Under the pieces are notes generated by a model. That model saw only the letters and a list, made by a program, of their open reading frames with translations. It was not told the DNA's origin and did not search any database. DNA of 64,000 nucleotides, taken from assembly GCA_047967505.1 (NCBI GenBank), contig CM106540.1; one strand, given 5' to 3'. Position 1 is the first letter of the stretch; each line of letters begins with the position of its first letter. The position numbers and the translations under genes are program-made. Source of the DNA: Dipteris shenzhenensis. Its lineage: Eukaryota; Polypodiophyta; Polypodiopsida; Gleicheniales. Positions 31,434-42,336 of the stretch are shown here, piece by piece.

Positions 31434-31767
31434 TGTTATGTTAGTTGTAATACCGAGGCCATGATATAAGCAGAAAACCAGAGTGTTAACTGTGGTTGCT
31501 GAATGCGGGCTAAGACATAGGAGTATCCCTATGTCTAGGCATTAGGCCCATGCGACGGCTAATGAGATAAGCTCCTTTGTAGGACACATGGCACCATTGG
31601 AGTAATCCATATGTGAGCACTATGCTTGGAGGAAGGGTTCTAGAGGAAGCTCCAACTAAGAAGGAACTCGAAAGGAGAGTTCATGCAGAGAGTATAGGGA
31701 GCTTTCCATACGCTTGCGATTCAGTGAGAAACGAGCTTTTTGAGCCCTCATATTTATATATATGACA
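31434..31767 (+). repeat. Candidate single LTR
   Basis: Starts TGTTATG and ends TATGACA one base before a TGGTATCAAAGC primer-binding-like site (31769-31780). It includes a TATTTATATATATG box near its end. No second copy is visible in the window, so the boundaries rest only on TG/CA ends and the PBS. Confidence 0.35.
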
Positions 31768-31768
31768 T

Positions 31769-31780
31769 TGGTATCAAAGC
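31769..31780 (+). promoter_or_regulatory. Primer-binding-site-like sequence
   Basis: TGGTATCAAAGC, identical in its first 12 bases to the Copia PBS at 26963. It supports an LTR element in plus orientation, of which only this part is recognisable. Confidence 0.45.
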
Positions 31781-32033
31781 TAATGGGCTAGCCTTGTTAC
31801 TATTCCTTTGGCTTGAAATTCTAGTATTGAGATCACAAGCTTGAAGATTCGCTAGGCAAGAATATTGTAGCTGATCTTTTTTGTGATGACCAACTTATTA
31901 GCTTCGCATAATAAAGAGCATAGCTACCATAGTACTTTATTGGACATTTTGCTTGGCAGTAGAAAGAAAGCATGATAAAGAAAGTCAGAGCCTGTGAAGA
32001 CTTCTGTCATCTCAGGTAGTGCAATCCCCTTGA

Positions 32034-32297
32034 AGCATAAAGAATTCTCAAAACAGCCTTGGCGATGCACATCAGCTCTCTAGAGCTTGCAGAAATACTG
32101 TACAGGAGCTAAGTGGCAGCGGGCTTGAAGAGGTACAGTGGCAAAGCATTGGCGGAATTGAGCAACCAAAAGAGGAAGACCTGGAGACAATTTTGCACAA
32201 AATGCACGAAGAGGTGCGAGCTTTGATCCATTTCAGTGAATGGCATATACTGGCCTTCTTGCGACTTTGTGAGGTGGCTGGAAAACTAGCCGCATGA
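32034..32297 (+). CDS. Unrecognised 87-codon open frame without ATG start
   Basis: Runs from just after a TGA (32031) to TGA at 32295. It reads ELSGSGLEEVQWQSIGGIEQ, then a helical stretch DLETILHKMHEEVRALIHF and EWHILAFLRLCEVAGKLAA. The composition (alternating acidic and hydrophobic helices, Trp, few low-complexity runs) is more protein-like than its surroundings. It does not match the Copia gag pattern although it lies 250 bp after a PBS-like site. TGTGAG/GTGGCT near 32270 could be an exon edge. It may be a captured host exon; I do not know the family. Confidence 0.3.
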   Translation, partial: SIKNSQNSLGDAHQLSRACRNTVQELSGSGLEEVQWQSIGGIEQPKEEDLETILHKMHEEVRALIHFSEWHILAFLRLCEVAGKLAA

Positions 32298-32449
32298 TAG
32301 AGGAAGTGTTACATTAGCCATAATTGCAGAAGCCAGACGCTTGGTTATGGTGAAGCGGGAAAGCAAAGGGCTTGGCAACATTTGCAGTTAGTGGGGACCT
32401 CTAGGGTTTTGGTCTAAGGTTGTTTGTAGGCCTAGGCAATTAAGCCATG

Positions 32450-33225
32450 CCCCTCCTGAAAGAGGCAATGATATCACCCTCGGATCTCATAGTAGACTAG
32501 GCAAACACATAGAAAGTGCTCCTCTATCTAGATCGCCTCCATCTGGCATAGTGTTCAGGTCCTCTGCCCTTTGGGTATGCCTGTAGCTCTCCTTGCCTGA
32601 ATCCTCAGCTGATGTGACGAGACTCGCAACTGACCAATGGCGATCCTCAATGCATGTGAGACTCTCCTATCCTCGAGGTACTGAGGTCTAATGACGAGAC
32701 CATGCTCAAAGAGCGGCAAGAAGTAGTCATCGTAGAACGGTTTTTTGCATTCTGCATTTGTGTGGATGCTTGTTTAGTAGCTCCACCCTCAAAGCTCGCT
32801 TGTATTAGGATTTTCATAGTCTCATAGACCCATCGATCTTCCAAAGACTTTAATAAACTTTCTTTCTTTCTTTCTTCTCCCATGGGCCCATTTTGGCCTT
32901 TAGTGGACAATAATACACTTTCTTTCTTTCTTTCTTTCTCTCTGTAGTTTGATGCCATCTTTCAGACAATGATCTTTCCTCCACAGAGTCTGGTCCTTAC
33001 CCCAGTGGAAACTACCGAGCCTAGCATTGGAGTATTCCAGGCGGCTCGAAGATAGCGGTGTTGATACAACATGGTACACACGGCTATCCACATAGTTTCA
33101 TAGTCAAGGCATTCAGATGGACAAACTTCCCCCCTTTCAATAGAGCATGGATACACCACCCGAGATGATCCCAAGAGATGAGATCAACCGTATCATGAAG
33201 TTGGACCTCCTCCAGCTCCATACAT
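32450..33225. pseudogene. Mosaic of family C LINE pieces in both orientations
   Basis: 32450-32740 (-) is the ORF2 C-terminus (FYDDYFLPLFEHG, ALRIAIGQLRVSSHQLRI, knuckle degraded). 32745-32875 (+) is the family C 3' tail with (TTTC)n. 32880-32942 (+) is a second, different tail (CCATTTTGGCC...GTGGACAATAATAC + (TTTC)n), closer to the ORF1-only element's end. 33000-33225 (+) is an ORF2 distal piece (GIQMDKLPPFQ, then LDLLQLHT). At least four junctions lie within 800 bp. Confidence 0.65.
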
Positions 33226-33569
33226 CGAGCTAAGTACTGAGTACAACATAGTCATGTCGGTGGTCGACTACATATTAGTCACATCATCATCATCATCATC
33301 ATCATCATCAAGACATCAAGGGTGGACGAGGCACTGGAAGCATGAAGTCAACGATAGAGTGCTATCAACCACTCGAGGGTGTGGTCTTGTGACGTCTCCT
33401 AGTTATAGCTCTATGCCTAACAAGGGCTACAGTAACCCCTATTAGCCGTGCTCTGCGACGCGAAACATGGAGGAAATATCCCCAAGTGTAATCTATGCGC
33501 CCGCCATCCTCTGTGTGAGCTGTTGAGTCACTGTCTTTGGGTCCCGATCATGTTGAGGTCTTGTCTCGG

Positions 33570-33830
33570 AGGCACTAATTGGGAGGAGAATTGAGGTCCT
33601 TCCATTTCAATATATGTGGCTGTAGCCACACATGTTTTTGAGATTATTAAGATTCCTCCCTAAGGAAACTACCTCTACTCAATACCACACACTTATATAT
33701 TGGTGAACACAAAGATAAAAACTTTCTCTCACTATGTCTCACCATATAGCACCACAACACTCAACATAGCAGACAACAAAGACAGTACACAATGGACATT
33801 GTTCAAGTCTGCAAATAGTATTCACAATTG
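33570..33830. other. Unidentified insertion in family C LINE
   Basis: About 260 bp of AT-rich DNA (GGAGGAGAATTGAGG...TATTCACAATT) that has no counterpart in the other family C copies. It contains TATATATTGG and a GTGGCTGTAGCCAC palindrome (about 33610-33624). It could be a solo LTR or MITE. No target duplication was confirmed. Confidence 0.4.
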
Positions 33831-34488
33831 CAATGGATGGTAGAGTCTGTCCATGTGGAGCCCCAATCCCTCAAACCATGTCTCTGTGCGTGCATACCAG
33901 CATCATTGGTCACCCCCTACCAAGCATGTCATAGAGGAAGACAATGCTAGCCGTGGCAGCCTGCTACGTTCAAAGAGTAATCCCCATAGTCCCTGACTCG
34001 GTACAGATATGTGATAACCTAAAATGCAGCATCTAGCTTTAATGGAGATGACCCAAGCTCAGCCTGAATGATTTAGTGAGGAACAGATGGCTTACTGTGA
34101 ATCATCCATGATACCATGAGAACTTGTAGCCATTCCACCGGCGCCCACTCTGTATCCGATAAGTCTGGCCCTCAACAAGGGCTGCCATACATTTCTGCTG
34201 GGCGGACGAAGGATTCAAAGAGCAGCCCCTTGGTCCATGGATCCTAAAAGTGCGAGCGAAGGTACTGCCTCTCTAGTCTAGCCAATGAAGCGTATCCTTT
34301 GCCCAGGCGTGCTTGCATCGCGGGTCTCATAGTGAAGATGGGTCCGGAGAAGAGAACCCCAAGGTACGTGTATGATGAAACTATCTCAACAAGTGGCCCA
34401 TCAAACGTGAACTACTCCTGGCGCATTACAGCTCGAGATGTATTGAAGATCATAACCTTAGTTTTACCTAGGTTGACCTTTAGATCAT

Positions 34489-35173
34489 GGGTCTCATAGT
34501 GAAGATGGGTTTGGAGGAGATAACCCCAAGGTACGTGTATGATGAAACTATCTCAACAAGTGTTCCATCAAACGTGAACTGCTCTTGGCGCATGACGGCT
34601 TAAGATGTATTGAAGATCATAACCTTGATTTTACCTAGGTTGACCTTTAGACCCATTTGGGCGAGCATGCAAGGATCCTCCAGAGCAGCCACTGCTAGGA
34701 GAGTTACTTTTTTCAGAATTTGGAGAGGATCTCCCTTCTTCTTTGAGTCTTCCTCAAGGTTGAGATGGCATTTTCAGCCTCTCATATTGAAGATGCGTGT
34801 ATGAGGAAACTATCTCAACAAGTGTTCCATCAAACGTGAACTTCTCCTGGCGCATGACGGCTCGAGATGTATTGAAGATCATAACCTTGATTTTACCTAG
34901 GTTGGCCTTTAGACCCATTTGGGTGAGCATGCAGGGATCCTCCAGAGCAGCCACCGCTAGGAGAGTTACTTTTTTCATAGTTTGGAGAGGATCTCCCTTC
35001 TTCTCTGAGTCTTCCTCAGGGTTGAGATGGCATTTTCAGCCTCTGCCTTGGTTCATCATTAGCTTATTTTGAGCTGTTTTTTCCTCATGCATTGGATGAT
35101 GTACTCCCGCATTTGAGCTTGCTCTCGCAGTTTTCTTTCATACGTAATGAAGTAATTTTCTTGAAAAAAAAAA
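34489..35173. repeat. Chimeric family C/family B tandem insertion
   Basis: The copy is interrupted at AGATCATG (34481-34488) and resumes at AGATCATGAGACTC (35174). Inside are a second copy of the adjoining family C segment (34489-34650), a family B ORF2 end in plus orientation (34651-34793; SSRAATARRVTFF), a third family C segment (34795-34915), a second family B end (34916-35160; same peptide, ending FQPLPWF), and an A(10) tail. The two-unit array ending in a LINE poly(A) with an 8-bp flanking repeat fits insertion of a chimeric template, or insertion followed by tandem duplication. Confidence 0.7.
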
Positions 35174-37413
35174 GATCATGAGACTCACAAAAGGACTGAA
35201 GTGCGTCAAGGTGTCTTTGGAGTCCCTCTGCAGAGAAAGATAGAAGAGCCACGTCATTTGCATAAAGCAATATTTGGATCAACGTGCCAGCAAGAGAGCA
35301 ACCATCCCCTCCTAGTGTCTGCATCACTGTCTCAAGCTGGTCTATGTAAAGTCCAAACATGGTAGGTGATAAAGGACAACCCTGTTTGACCCCAATAGAG
35401 CTCATGATCTCGTCTATCCACCTAGATTCTGCTCGCATGCCTGGGACTCTCTCGTAAAGTGCCATGACAGCCTAAATGATCTCTTGGTAAAACCCCAAAT
35501 CCTATAGGCGCCGTATGAGGTGGGCTCTCAGGACTGTGTCAAACGCCTTGCGGAAATCCACAAAGCAATAGTAAACCCTCTGCTTCTGTGCCCTTGCCTC
35601 CTCGTTGATACACTCAAGCGTGAGAATATGATCCATGGTGCCATGATCACGTCAGAATCGAGCATGTCCTGTTGCTCTAAGTCCTCGACACGCTGCAAAC
35701 CTGCTAACCTCGAAATCAAGCACTGATGCATAGATCTTGGACAAAACTTGTCCGATCATAATGGTCCTGTAATTCTCCGGGCTCATGGGATCCCCTACCT
35801 TGTTAATGGGTGGAATAGTGTTAATAGTCCAGGTGCGTGGAAACCCCAAATAAACAGCTTTGCTAAGATTGGGACTAGGAGGTTAATCCCATATGCAATG
35901 AACTCAATGCATAGCCTCTCATGATCCTTTGCTCGGCCATTATGAAGTTTCATTACGACATCCTTCACTCCCCCCGCAGTGAAGAGGGTGCAGGATGTGG
36001 GGCGTGGCATATGTGAGAGGTCAGGGGTTGGATGGTTTTGGATGTCATATAATTTGCGTGCATAGTTATACCAGACCTGAGTATTGGTGAGTGGTGAGGG
36101 GGACCGTCCCTCTAAAAATCTCTGCCATAAGTCTTTAGAGTTGTTACTAAACGAAATGTTCAGTAGTTCCTCCTCGTTCCAGCGAACGAAATCTAGTTAG
36201 TTTCTTCCTATGTACCAATCGACGATACTTGTGTAGCATCTCTAGTTTGCTCGGAAGGCTGTTTTTGGTTTTGAATCTGAGCTGACGGTGTAAAGCCTTA
36301 CACTCTTCAACGTACCAATTATTACACTGTACAGTCCCAGGAGGTGGTGGGCGTGCGGAGCGAGTAGTGTGAGGGAATGCATGAAGGGTAGCCTTGTGTA
36401 GTGAGTGGATGATGAGGGCAGCATGGTCATCTAATAGGGTTATGAAATCAATGTAAGCAAGGAGTATGTACAGACGGTCAGAGTGAGTAGGTGAGTGGTC
36501 ACAGTCGATGCGTATATCATGACAGGTGGAGTAAGAACTCAGTGGGGTGGAGGGTCCAATGCAACAGCAGGGAGTGGAAATGCTAAAGAAAAGGTAAGCG
36601 TGATCTGCCCTTGGAGAAAGAGGTGCTACAGTGAAATCGGTGATGCATGATGTGAAGGCAGGGGATCCCATGATGTAATCAACAACACTAGAACTTCCCC
36701 CATGTGGGAAGTATGTGAAACCACCCGAGGTGGGCCATCTCTCAAGACCTGCCGAGGTGAAACCACCCGAGGTGGGCCATCATCCTGCGAAGGTCTAACA
36801 GGGCCTGCTCATAAGATGTGACTTGCCCTGGTCTGTCATCCGAAACCCATATCATACTTGCATCCTCAAGGTCAACGTCTGGCAGCAGAATGGAATCATC
36901 CTTGAAGTCAAGAAGTGGTACTTGACGTGCACCTGTCCTCGCGTTGAAGTCTCCAACTAGGAGTACTTCTCCGCGGCTCGAGAAATTAACAATGGACTGA
37001 TATAGGGCTGCAAATGGAGATGTCTCAACCTCATCTTGAATATCTCTCGCAAAGTGGGAGGTCTCGGGAGGGAAGTAGCATACTGCAACAAACAGATCCA
37101 GGATGTCCGCGTGTCGGTATCCTGGAATGTGTATCTCTCTACTCTATTGAAATGGTCCCCAAAAGGGTGGATCTATAGAGATCTGCTACTCCTCCTGATC
37201 CACGTACTCCCCCTGTGTCCTTAGTCTCATCTCTGTAAGCAGACTCCCACGTGTACCCTTTGACTACTGGTAGTGGGTGCTCTGGACTCTCATGTGTCTG
37301 TGTAAAAGACTATGTTGCAACATGTATAGGATTCTAAGAAGTACCCTGGTTCCGACCATAAGGTACCATTATAGTTCCAAATGGTGTAGGATAGGCTCTC
37401 AGAGATCTGAGTC

Positions 37414-38657
37414 TCATAGACCCCACCTCCTTATGCGGAAGGAGGGGGGATGATACTCGACGGGGTATGTAAGAAGTCGTTCATCCCGGACTATTGCCCA
37501 CTTCCCCTCCTTACGGGCCTGATCACGCTGCTGCAACAGGGAGAGCCTCTCCTCAACCTGTAGTGGGGTGAGGTCCTCATCCATGGAGATCGTTGGTTGA
37601 TCTCGTAGGATTGACCTGCATCGTAAGGTCGAAAGTCGTGCCTGAGCGTCATGGAACCATATGATTAGGGGATGCTCTGGGTTGGGATCTCTCCCCACCC
37701 TCCATGCCCTCTCGATCTTGTGCCACGAAAGCCGTCGCATCTGTCATCGGCGTAGCCTCAGTGCGTGGGATCCCACGAACTCTGATGTTGAGGGCCTTAC
37801 TGGCTCTCTGTTGCTGCTCCAAAGGGTAGCCGAAACGGTTGCCCTTGCGAGTTTCCGTGTGGCACTTTGACCCATCTGGACATCTACTCAATCATCGATT
37901 GCATGCTCGCAATTTGGGCCTCTACTACCGGTGTGCTTCCTGTAACTGTACGAGTAGAGGAGAGGTCCTCCCTGATCCAAACCATGTCCTACCTTAGCAC
38001 CTAGATGATATTGGCCTACTCTTGAATATGACAAGCGTGCTCGTGAATATCCGAGCCAAGTCTTGAGTGAACCTGGCTTGCTCCTGTGTGTAGCGGGCCA
38101 GCTCCACTTCCCTAGCTCGTATACTATGTACCTCCACGAGTAAAGTCTCCCATCTGTCCGGGGGATCAAAAAGACCTTGTCCGAGCTGAAACTGAAAGGG
38201 CTGAGGTACAAAAGTGGTAGGGTGTGGCAAGATAGTAGGCGGTGGTTGTGCAAGCTAAGTAAGGAGAGCGGATGCCCGAGGTACAAATACGGGTGTCTCA
38301 ATGGTCCCAATCGGATAGGAGATGGAAGACTAAGTTAGTGGCAAAGTAATCGAAGTGGTATGAGGGAGCGGTGGCTGATTGAGAGGGAGAGGGGATGGGA
38401 AGGTCGAGACAGTGGCCTTGCGTGCATCACCTCCTGTGGGGGTGACCTAGGTGGTGGAATGGCTAGGGTCTCCAAAGTAGTGGACGAAGAGGACTCAACA
38501 AAATGCCGCCTGTCACGGGAGGGGTGGCTAAAGTTTTAGACTTGATTGGCATAGTTGAAGTAGACTTCAATGGTAGGGCTGAAGTAGGCCCTCTTGACGC
38601 AGGTGAGGGTGTAGATGTAAGTGGAGTAACTCTTGTAGAAGCAGATGTGACTGTGGT

Positions 38658-38693
<36 letters not shown>

Positions 38694-38831
38694 CCCTTTA
38701 TGAATCGCTTGACTGTCCACTCCAAGTCCACTCCGGTTGAGGCGTCTGTCGACATCCTCAAGCTTCGATTGCACCTGCTGAGGTTTGTCCTTTTCCTTCT
38801 CAGTATCTTTTCCCCTTTCTCCTTTTTCCAT
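37414..38831 (-). pseudogene. Family C LINE ORF1 (second copy)
   Basis: The N-terminus 38831-38463 reads MEKGERGKDTEKEKDKPQQV, LEDVDRRLNRSGLGVDSQA, then a Ser run from a (GAT)n tract (38659-38692) and a Pro/Ser/Thr-rich region. The middle (38230-37994) has LLVEVHSIRAREVELARYTQ. The RRM-like part (37891-37640) has ALNIRVRGIPRTEATP, and the end (37740-37414) has KIERAWRVGRDPNPEHPLIIWF and RDQARKEGKWAIVRDERLL. It lines up block by block with 12490-13810. Broken by several frameshifts. Confidence 0.7.
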
Positions 38832-38933
38832 CGGATAGAGAACTAATTGTTCTTGCCGTTTTTCCCCTTACGTGGGCATAGTGATTCGGGACTGCCCCAT
38901 GAAGATCGGCAACACCTAAGTGGAGGCCACAAG

Positions 38934-38988
38934 GCCACGTGGCAGTCAAAAGCCACGTGGCAATTGATATAGCCATGTGACACGTGGC
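38934..38988. promoter_or_regulatory. Cluster of three G-box (CACGTG) motifs
   Basis: CACGTG cores at 38936-38941, 38954-38959 and 38981-38986, the first two within GCCACGTGGC and the third in GACACGTGGC. In plants such palindromes bind bZIP and bHLH factors. They lie just 5' of the minus-strand family C LINE, so they may act as its promoter or belong to older flanking DNA. Function is inferred from motif sequence only. Confidence 0.5.
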
Positions 38989-39678
38989 TATCAGTTGGAG
39001 GGTGGCGAGGCTGAGTTGGCGAAGTAGGGTGGAGGGAGTTGGAAGTGAGAAAGGGGCTGTAGCGGGGTCCCTAAGTCACCTAAGATAGTTAGTCCATTGA
39101 CCTAGGATAGTTAGGACATGTAGTTAGTCTAACCTAACCAAACCATGAATTAGCCTAACTCTACTTAGAGGTTGACCTAACCTAATCCCAACTAACTTGA
39201 CCAACAAGCTAAGGTTCTTAAAGGAAGCAAGGGGTGGCATCGTGAATAGGGGGGCCTGAGGGCATAGCCCACGGGGGCATCGCAAGCAGCATGTGATGGG
39301 CATGAGCGGAGCAGAGCAAGGGTGACAGACATGAGCGGAGCAGAGAAGATGGCGATGGTGTGATGGGCGTGATGGGCGTGGAGCTGAGAGAGATAGCGGA
39401 ACGTGGAGCAGAGAAGATGATGGGCATGACGGGTTACATGATCGCTGAGCGACGAGCGATGGCCAAAGCGTAGCGATGAGCGACGAACAAACAACAAAGT
39501 AGTGATGGACGTGATGAACTAGCAGATCAGAGTAGTGATGGACCTAGTGACGTGATGTGACGACAGAGCAATGATGGGATGAACAGACTAGCAACGACAT
39601 GAGCAGACCAATAGATCAAAGCAGCGACGTGAGCAAACCAGCAACAACGATGCGGCGTGACACGACGACAAAGCAATG

Positions 39679-39680
<2 letters not shown>
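38989..39680. other. Low-complexity spacer
   Basis: 39080-39200 carries repeated CCTAAC/AACCTAA motifs. 39220-39680 is a degenerate repeat of GATGGGCATGAGCGGAGCAG and GCGACGAGCGATGG-type units. ORFs there are artefacts of the repeat. No gene. Confidence 0.5.

Positions 39681-39729
<49 letters not shown>
39681..39729. repeat. (GT)n microsatellite
   Basis: Around 24 GT units without interruption, directly beside the 3' end of a minus-strand family C LINE. Confidence 0.9.
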
Positions 39730-39730
<1 letters not shown>

Positions 39731-39734
39731 CCTG

Positions 39735-41060
39735 GTAAAATCAAGCTGTGAGGATTGAGCTACTAAACGAGCATCCACACCAATGCATAATGTAAAAATA
39801 ATTCAGAATGATGGCTAAGTATTAAGTACAACACAGTCATGTCGGTGATCGAACTACAAATCAATCACATCATCATCGTCATCCTCATCAGGACATCATA
39901 GGTGGATGAGGCACTGAACGCAGGAAATTGGCGATAGAGTGCTATCGGCCACTCCAGGGTTCAGTCCTGTGACGTATCGTGGTCATAGCTCTACGCCTAA
40001 CAAGGGCTTTATTAACCCCTGTCGGACGATCTCCAATGGTGAACATGGAGGCGATATCCGCGAGTGTAATATGTGCGTCTACCCTCTGTCTGAGCTGTCG
40101 AGTTATTGGCTCTGAGTCCCTATCATGTTGAGGTCTCTTCTCGGGGGGGTCCAGGAGATCTAGCTAAAAGAACTCCATGATAGAGCTCTGGGAGACGTCT
40201 GCCAAGGACGAAGTCTGCTACTGTCTCCGTGATCGAAGTATCCTCTTGCGGTGCCTAATTACCTTATGAATGAAGCCTGCCAAGCATCTTTGATCTGGAT
40301 AGGAGAGGAATCGGCGGGACAGGGCCCCATAACTATCTCTGAAGTGACAGTAGAAACACCCGTGGATCTCATAATAGATGGGACACCTAAAGATGAAGTG
40401 CTCCTCTGTCTCCTACATATCGCATAATGTGTATAAGCTCCTCTCCCTAGGTAGACGCTCTACATTGCCGCTCTCTATACAAAGTTTATGTGAAGAGACC
40501 CAAAACTGCCAAATAGAGATCCTCAATGAGTGGGGTAAGTGGATCTGCGTGTACCCTGGTGGATGAATGAAATTGTCATCTGTGATATGTAAGCAGTGAT
40601 CTTTGTAGAAGCTAAGCTTCACTGGGAGTTCGCTCGGTGCCAACCAGGTTCGGAATGTGTGTAGCTGTAAGAGATCCTCACGGATGACCTGGTTGACATC
40701 GTGTGACATGAGGCGGGAGAAAGGAGCATCCAAACTGTACTGGAAGGGAGGGAGTCTGTCCATGTGGAGTCCCAACCTCTCAAACCATCTCTCTGTGCGT
40801 GCATACTAGCATCTCTGGTCACCTCCTGCTAAGAGTGTCATAGGGGAAGACAATGCCAACCATTGCAGCCTCCTACGTCCGGAAGGGTAATCCCCATACT
40901 CTTTGACTCGGTATAGATATGTGATAACCTGAAATGCTGCATCTAGCTGTAGTGGAGATGACCCAAACTCAGCCTGTATGATCTGGTGAGGAACTGATTG
41001 CTTACTGTGAATCATGTGTGATAGCATGAGCACCTATAGTCGCTCCACCCGTGCCCACTC
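39735..41060 (-). pseudogene. 5'-truncated family C LINE (ORF2 end)
   Basis: From 41060 downwards: ARVERL remnants, then MLSHMIHSKQSVPHQIIQAEF, LDAAFQVITYLYRVKEYGDY (41033-40806), MGLHMDRLPPFQYSLDAPF and HTFRTWLAPSELPVKLSFY, and the knuckle start RSLYTLCDM (40413). After a stop, the tail region runs to 39780. It joins abruptly to a family A LINE at 41060/41061, with no TSD that I can see. Confidence 0.72.
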
Positions 41061-41794
41061 CGAGAATATTCCCCTGAGTATCTACCACATCATCAATGAA
41101 CCGGATGCCCAACTTCATGAGATTGTAAGCTTTGATTGGTTGTTGTACAGCAAGAGGAGAGTAAAAAACAGCACTCCAGTGAAGGCTTTCCAGTCGAAGA
41201 GATGAAGCTATAGAAGCACGATCGGGAGACCATGTAATGCGAGAAAGCACCTGCTTCCAATCCTGAATCAAGGTAGTAGAAAATGGACAACCAGGTATTT
41301 TACCTTGAAACTTGCCAAGTACTACTTCCCATGGATCAACTAGCCAATGCCCATAAGCATTTGTGCGCATCTGGCCACACAAAAATGCCAACATAATAGA
41401 CCATGGCTGCTCTTGCTGAGAAAATACCCTTAGCATAGTGATCTTTCTTGCCAACACATGAAATTTGATGTTGAGAATATTCAAACCTCCATGCATTCTT
41501 AGAGAGCAAAGCAGGTCCATTTTGAAGAACCTCAAAGCTTTTTTCTGAAGCTTAGTTTTCCAAAAAATCTCCATGGCTTGAGACATAAAAGAAGAGAGAT
41601 CTCGAGATGACCAATGTAATAAAGGCAGGTAAAACTGGATATAAACTAAAACAATAGACTCGACAAGCCGAACATGCAAAGGCCAAGTGGAGATCTTCCA
41701 ATATTCTAATTTGTCCTGAATTTTGTTGATAACCCAAGACATTTGTTGCTTATTGCTGATTTTCCAGCCAATTGGATAACCCAAATGTCTTACT

Positions 41795-42321
41795 TGTTGG
41801 AATCGGAGTCCTAGTGTGTGTGGTCCTAGAGTCCTAGGAGTGTCGTACAGTTGTGTGAGTGTGAAGAGTCTTGAGGCCACTTGTGCCACCTCATGTGGTA
41901 GGTGTGATTCCTCCCCTAGATTATAGGATCTAGATTCTCTTGTGTGTGACCTCATCTATGAGGTATCAGTGTGGGAAGATAAGGGCTGCCCGGCCTATAA
42001 AAGAGGCAATGTACTTGCTGTGAGATATCATCTATCTATCTATCAACATCAGTTCGTGCCTCAGCTTGAGAGCAGAGTGGGCAGGAAAGGTTACACTGCC
42101 ATTTTCAATGCAGTATCAACAAACTTGAAACATCAGAGGATAAAGCATGTGCTCTTACCGAAGCCTACAGAAGTGTGGAAGTTAAGAGGCCTACTTAACC
42201 AACAAGTAGATGATTATATTGGAAATTATATGCATATTGAAGGAGTGTACAAAAGCAACAAGGGGACCACTGTATATTTGTCTCCAATCATGTGTCTCTC
42301 ACCCTCTCCCCATTTTCAACA
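41795..42321 (+). repeat. 5' LTR of gag-only element (527 bp)
   Basis: TGTTGGAATC...CATTTTCAACA. Compared with the 3' LTR it has about 210 extra bp (about 42067-42277) between CAGCT and TTGTCTCC. Outside that segment the two differ at roughly seven positions by eye. A CCTATAAAAGAG TATA box lies near 41995-42006. Confidence 0.88.
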
Positions 42322-42323
42322 GC

Positions 42324-42336
42324 TGGTATCAGAGCC
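42324..42336 (+). promoter_or_regulatory. Primer-binding site of gag-only element
   Basis: TGGTATCAGAGCC after a 2-base spacer (GC) from the LTR end. Confidence 0.88.

Larger units (their letters stand above)
33560..37413 (-). pseudogene. Family C LINE ORF2 (second copy)
   Basis: EN: 37200-36780 in broken frames, then VDYIMGSPAFTS at 36680-36640. The long open block 36671-36147 carries the linker WYVEECKALHRQLRFKTKNS. RT: 36010-35650 (MPRPTSCTLF, NYRTIMIGQVLSKIYASVL) and 35465-35085 with SIGVKQGCPLSPTMFGLYID and ILLYANDVALL, where the catalytic YADD is YAND. The distal part (34480-33835) shows WFERLGLH-type and GPTFTMRPA-type remnants. Stops and shifts are frequent. Confidence 0.72.
33226..38870 (-). 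mobile_element. Family C LINE, long copy with internal insertions
   Basis: Minus-strand family C element. Its 3' part begins at 33226 beside a (CAT)n tract (33280-33310), without the (TTTC)n tail, and ORF1 reaches 38831. Two interruptions: 33570-33830 (unidentified, about 260 bp) and 34489-35173 (chimeric LINE insertion). Domain order otherwise matches the copy at 8545-14233. Upstream of its presumed 5' end lies a G-box cluster. Confidence 0.75.

Noticed and set aside
33280-33310. Regularly spaced CAT repeats as a CRISPR-like array
   Set aside because: Plain trinucleotide microsatellite with no spacers. No direct repeats with unique spacers occur anywhere in the window.
39192-39497. His/Ser-rich minus ORFs (HAHHAHH patterns) as a metal-binding protein
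   Set aside because: Generated by degenerate GATGGGCATGAG repeats; all frames show similar repeats.
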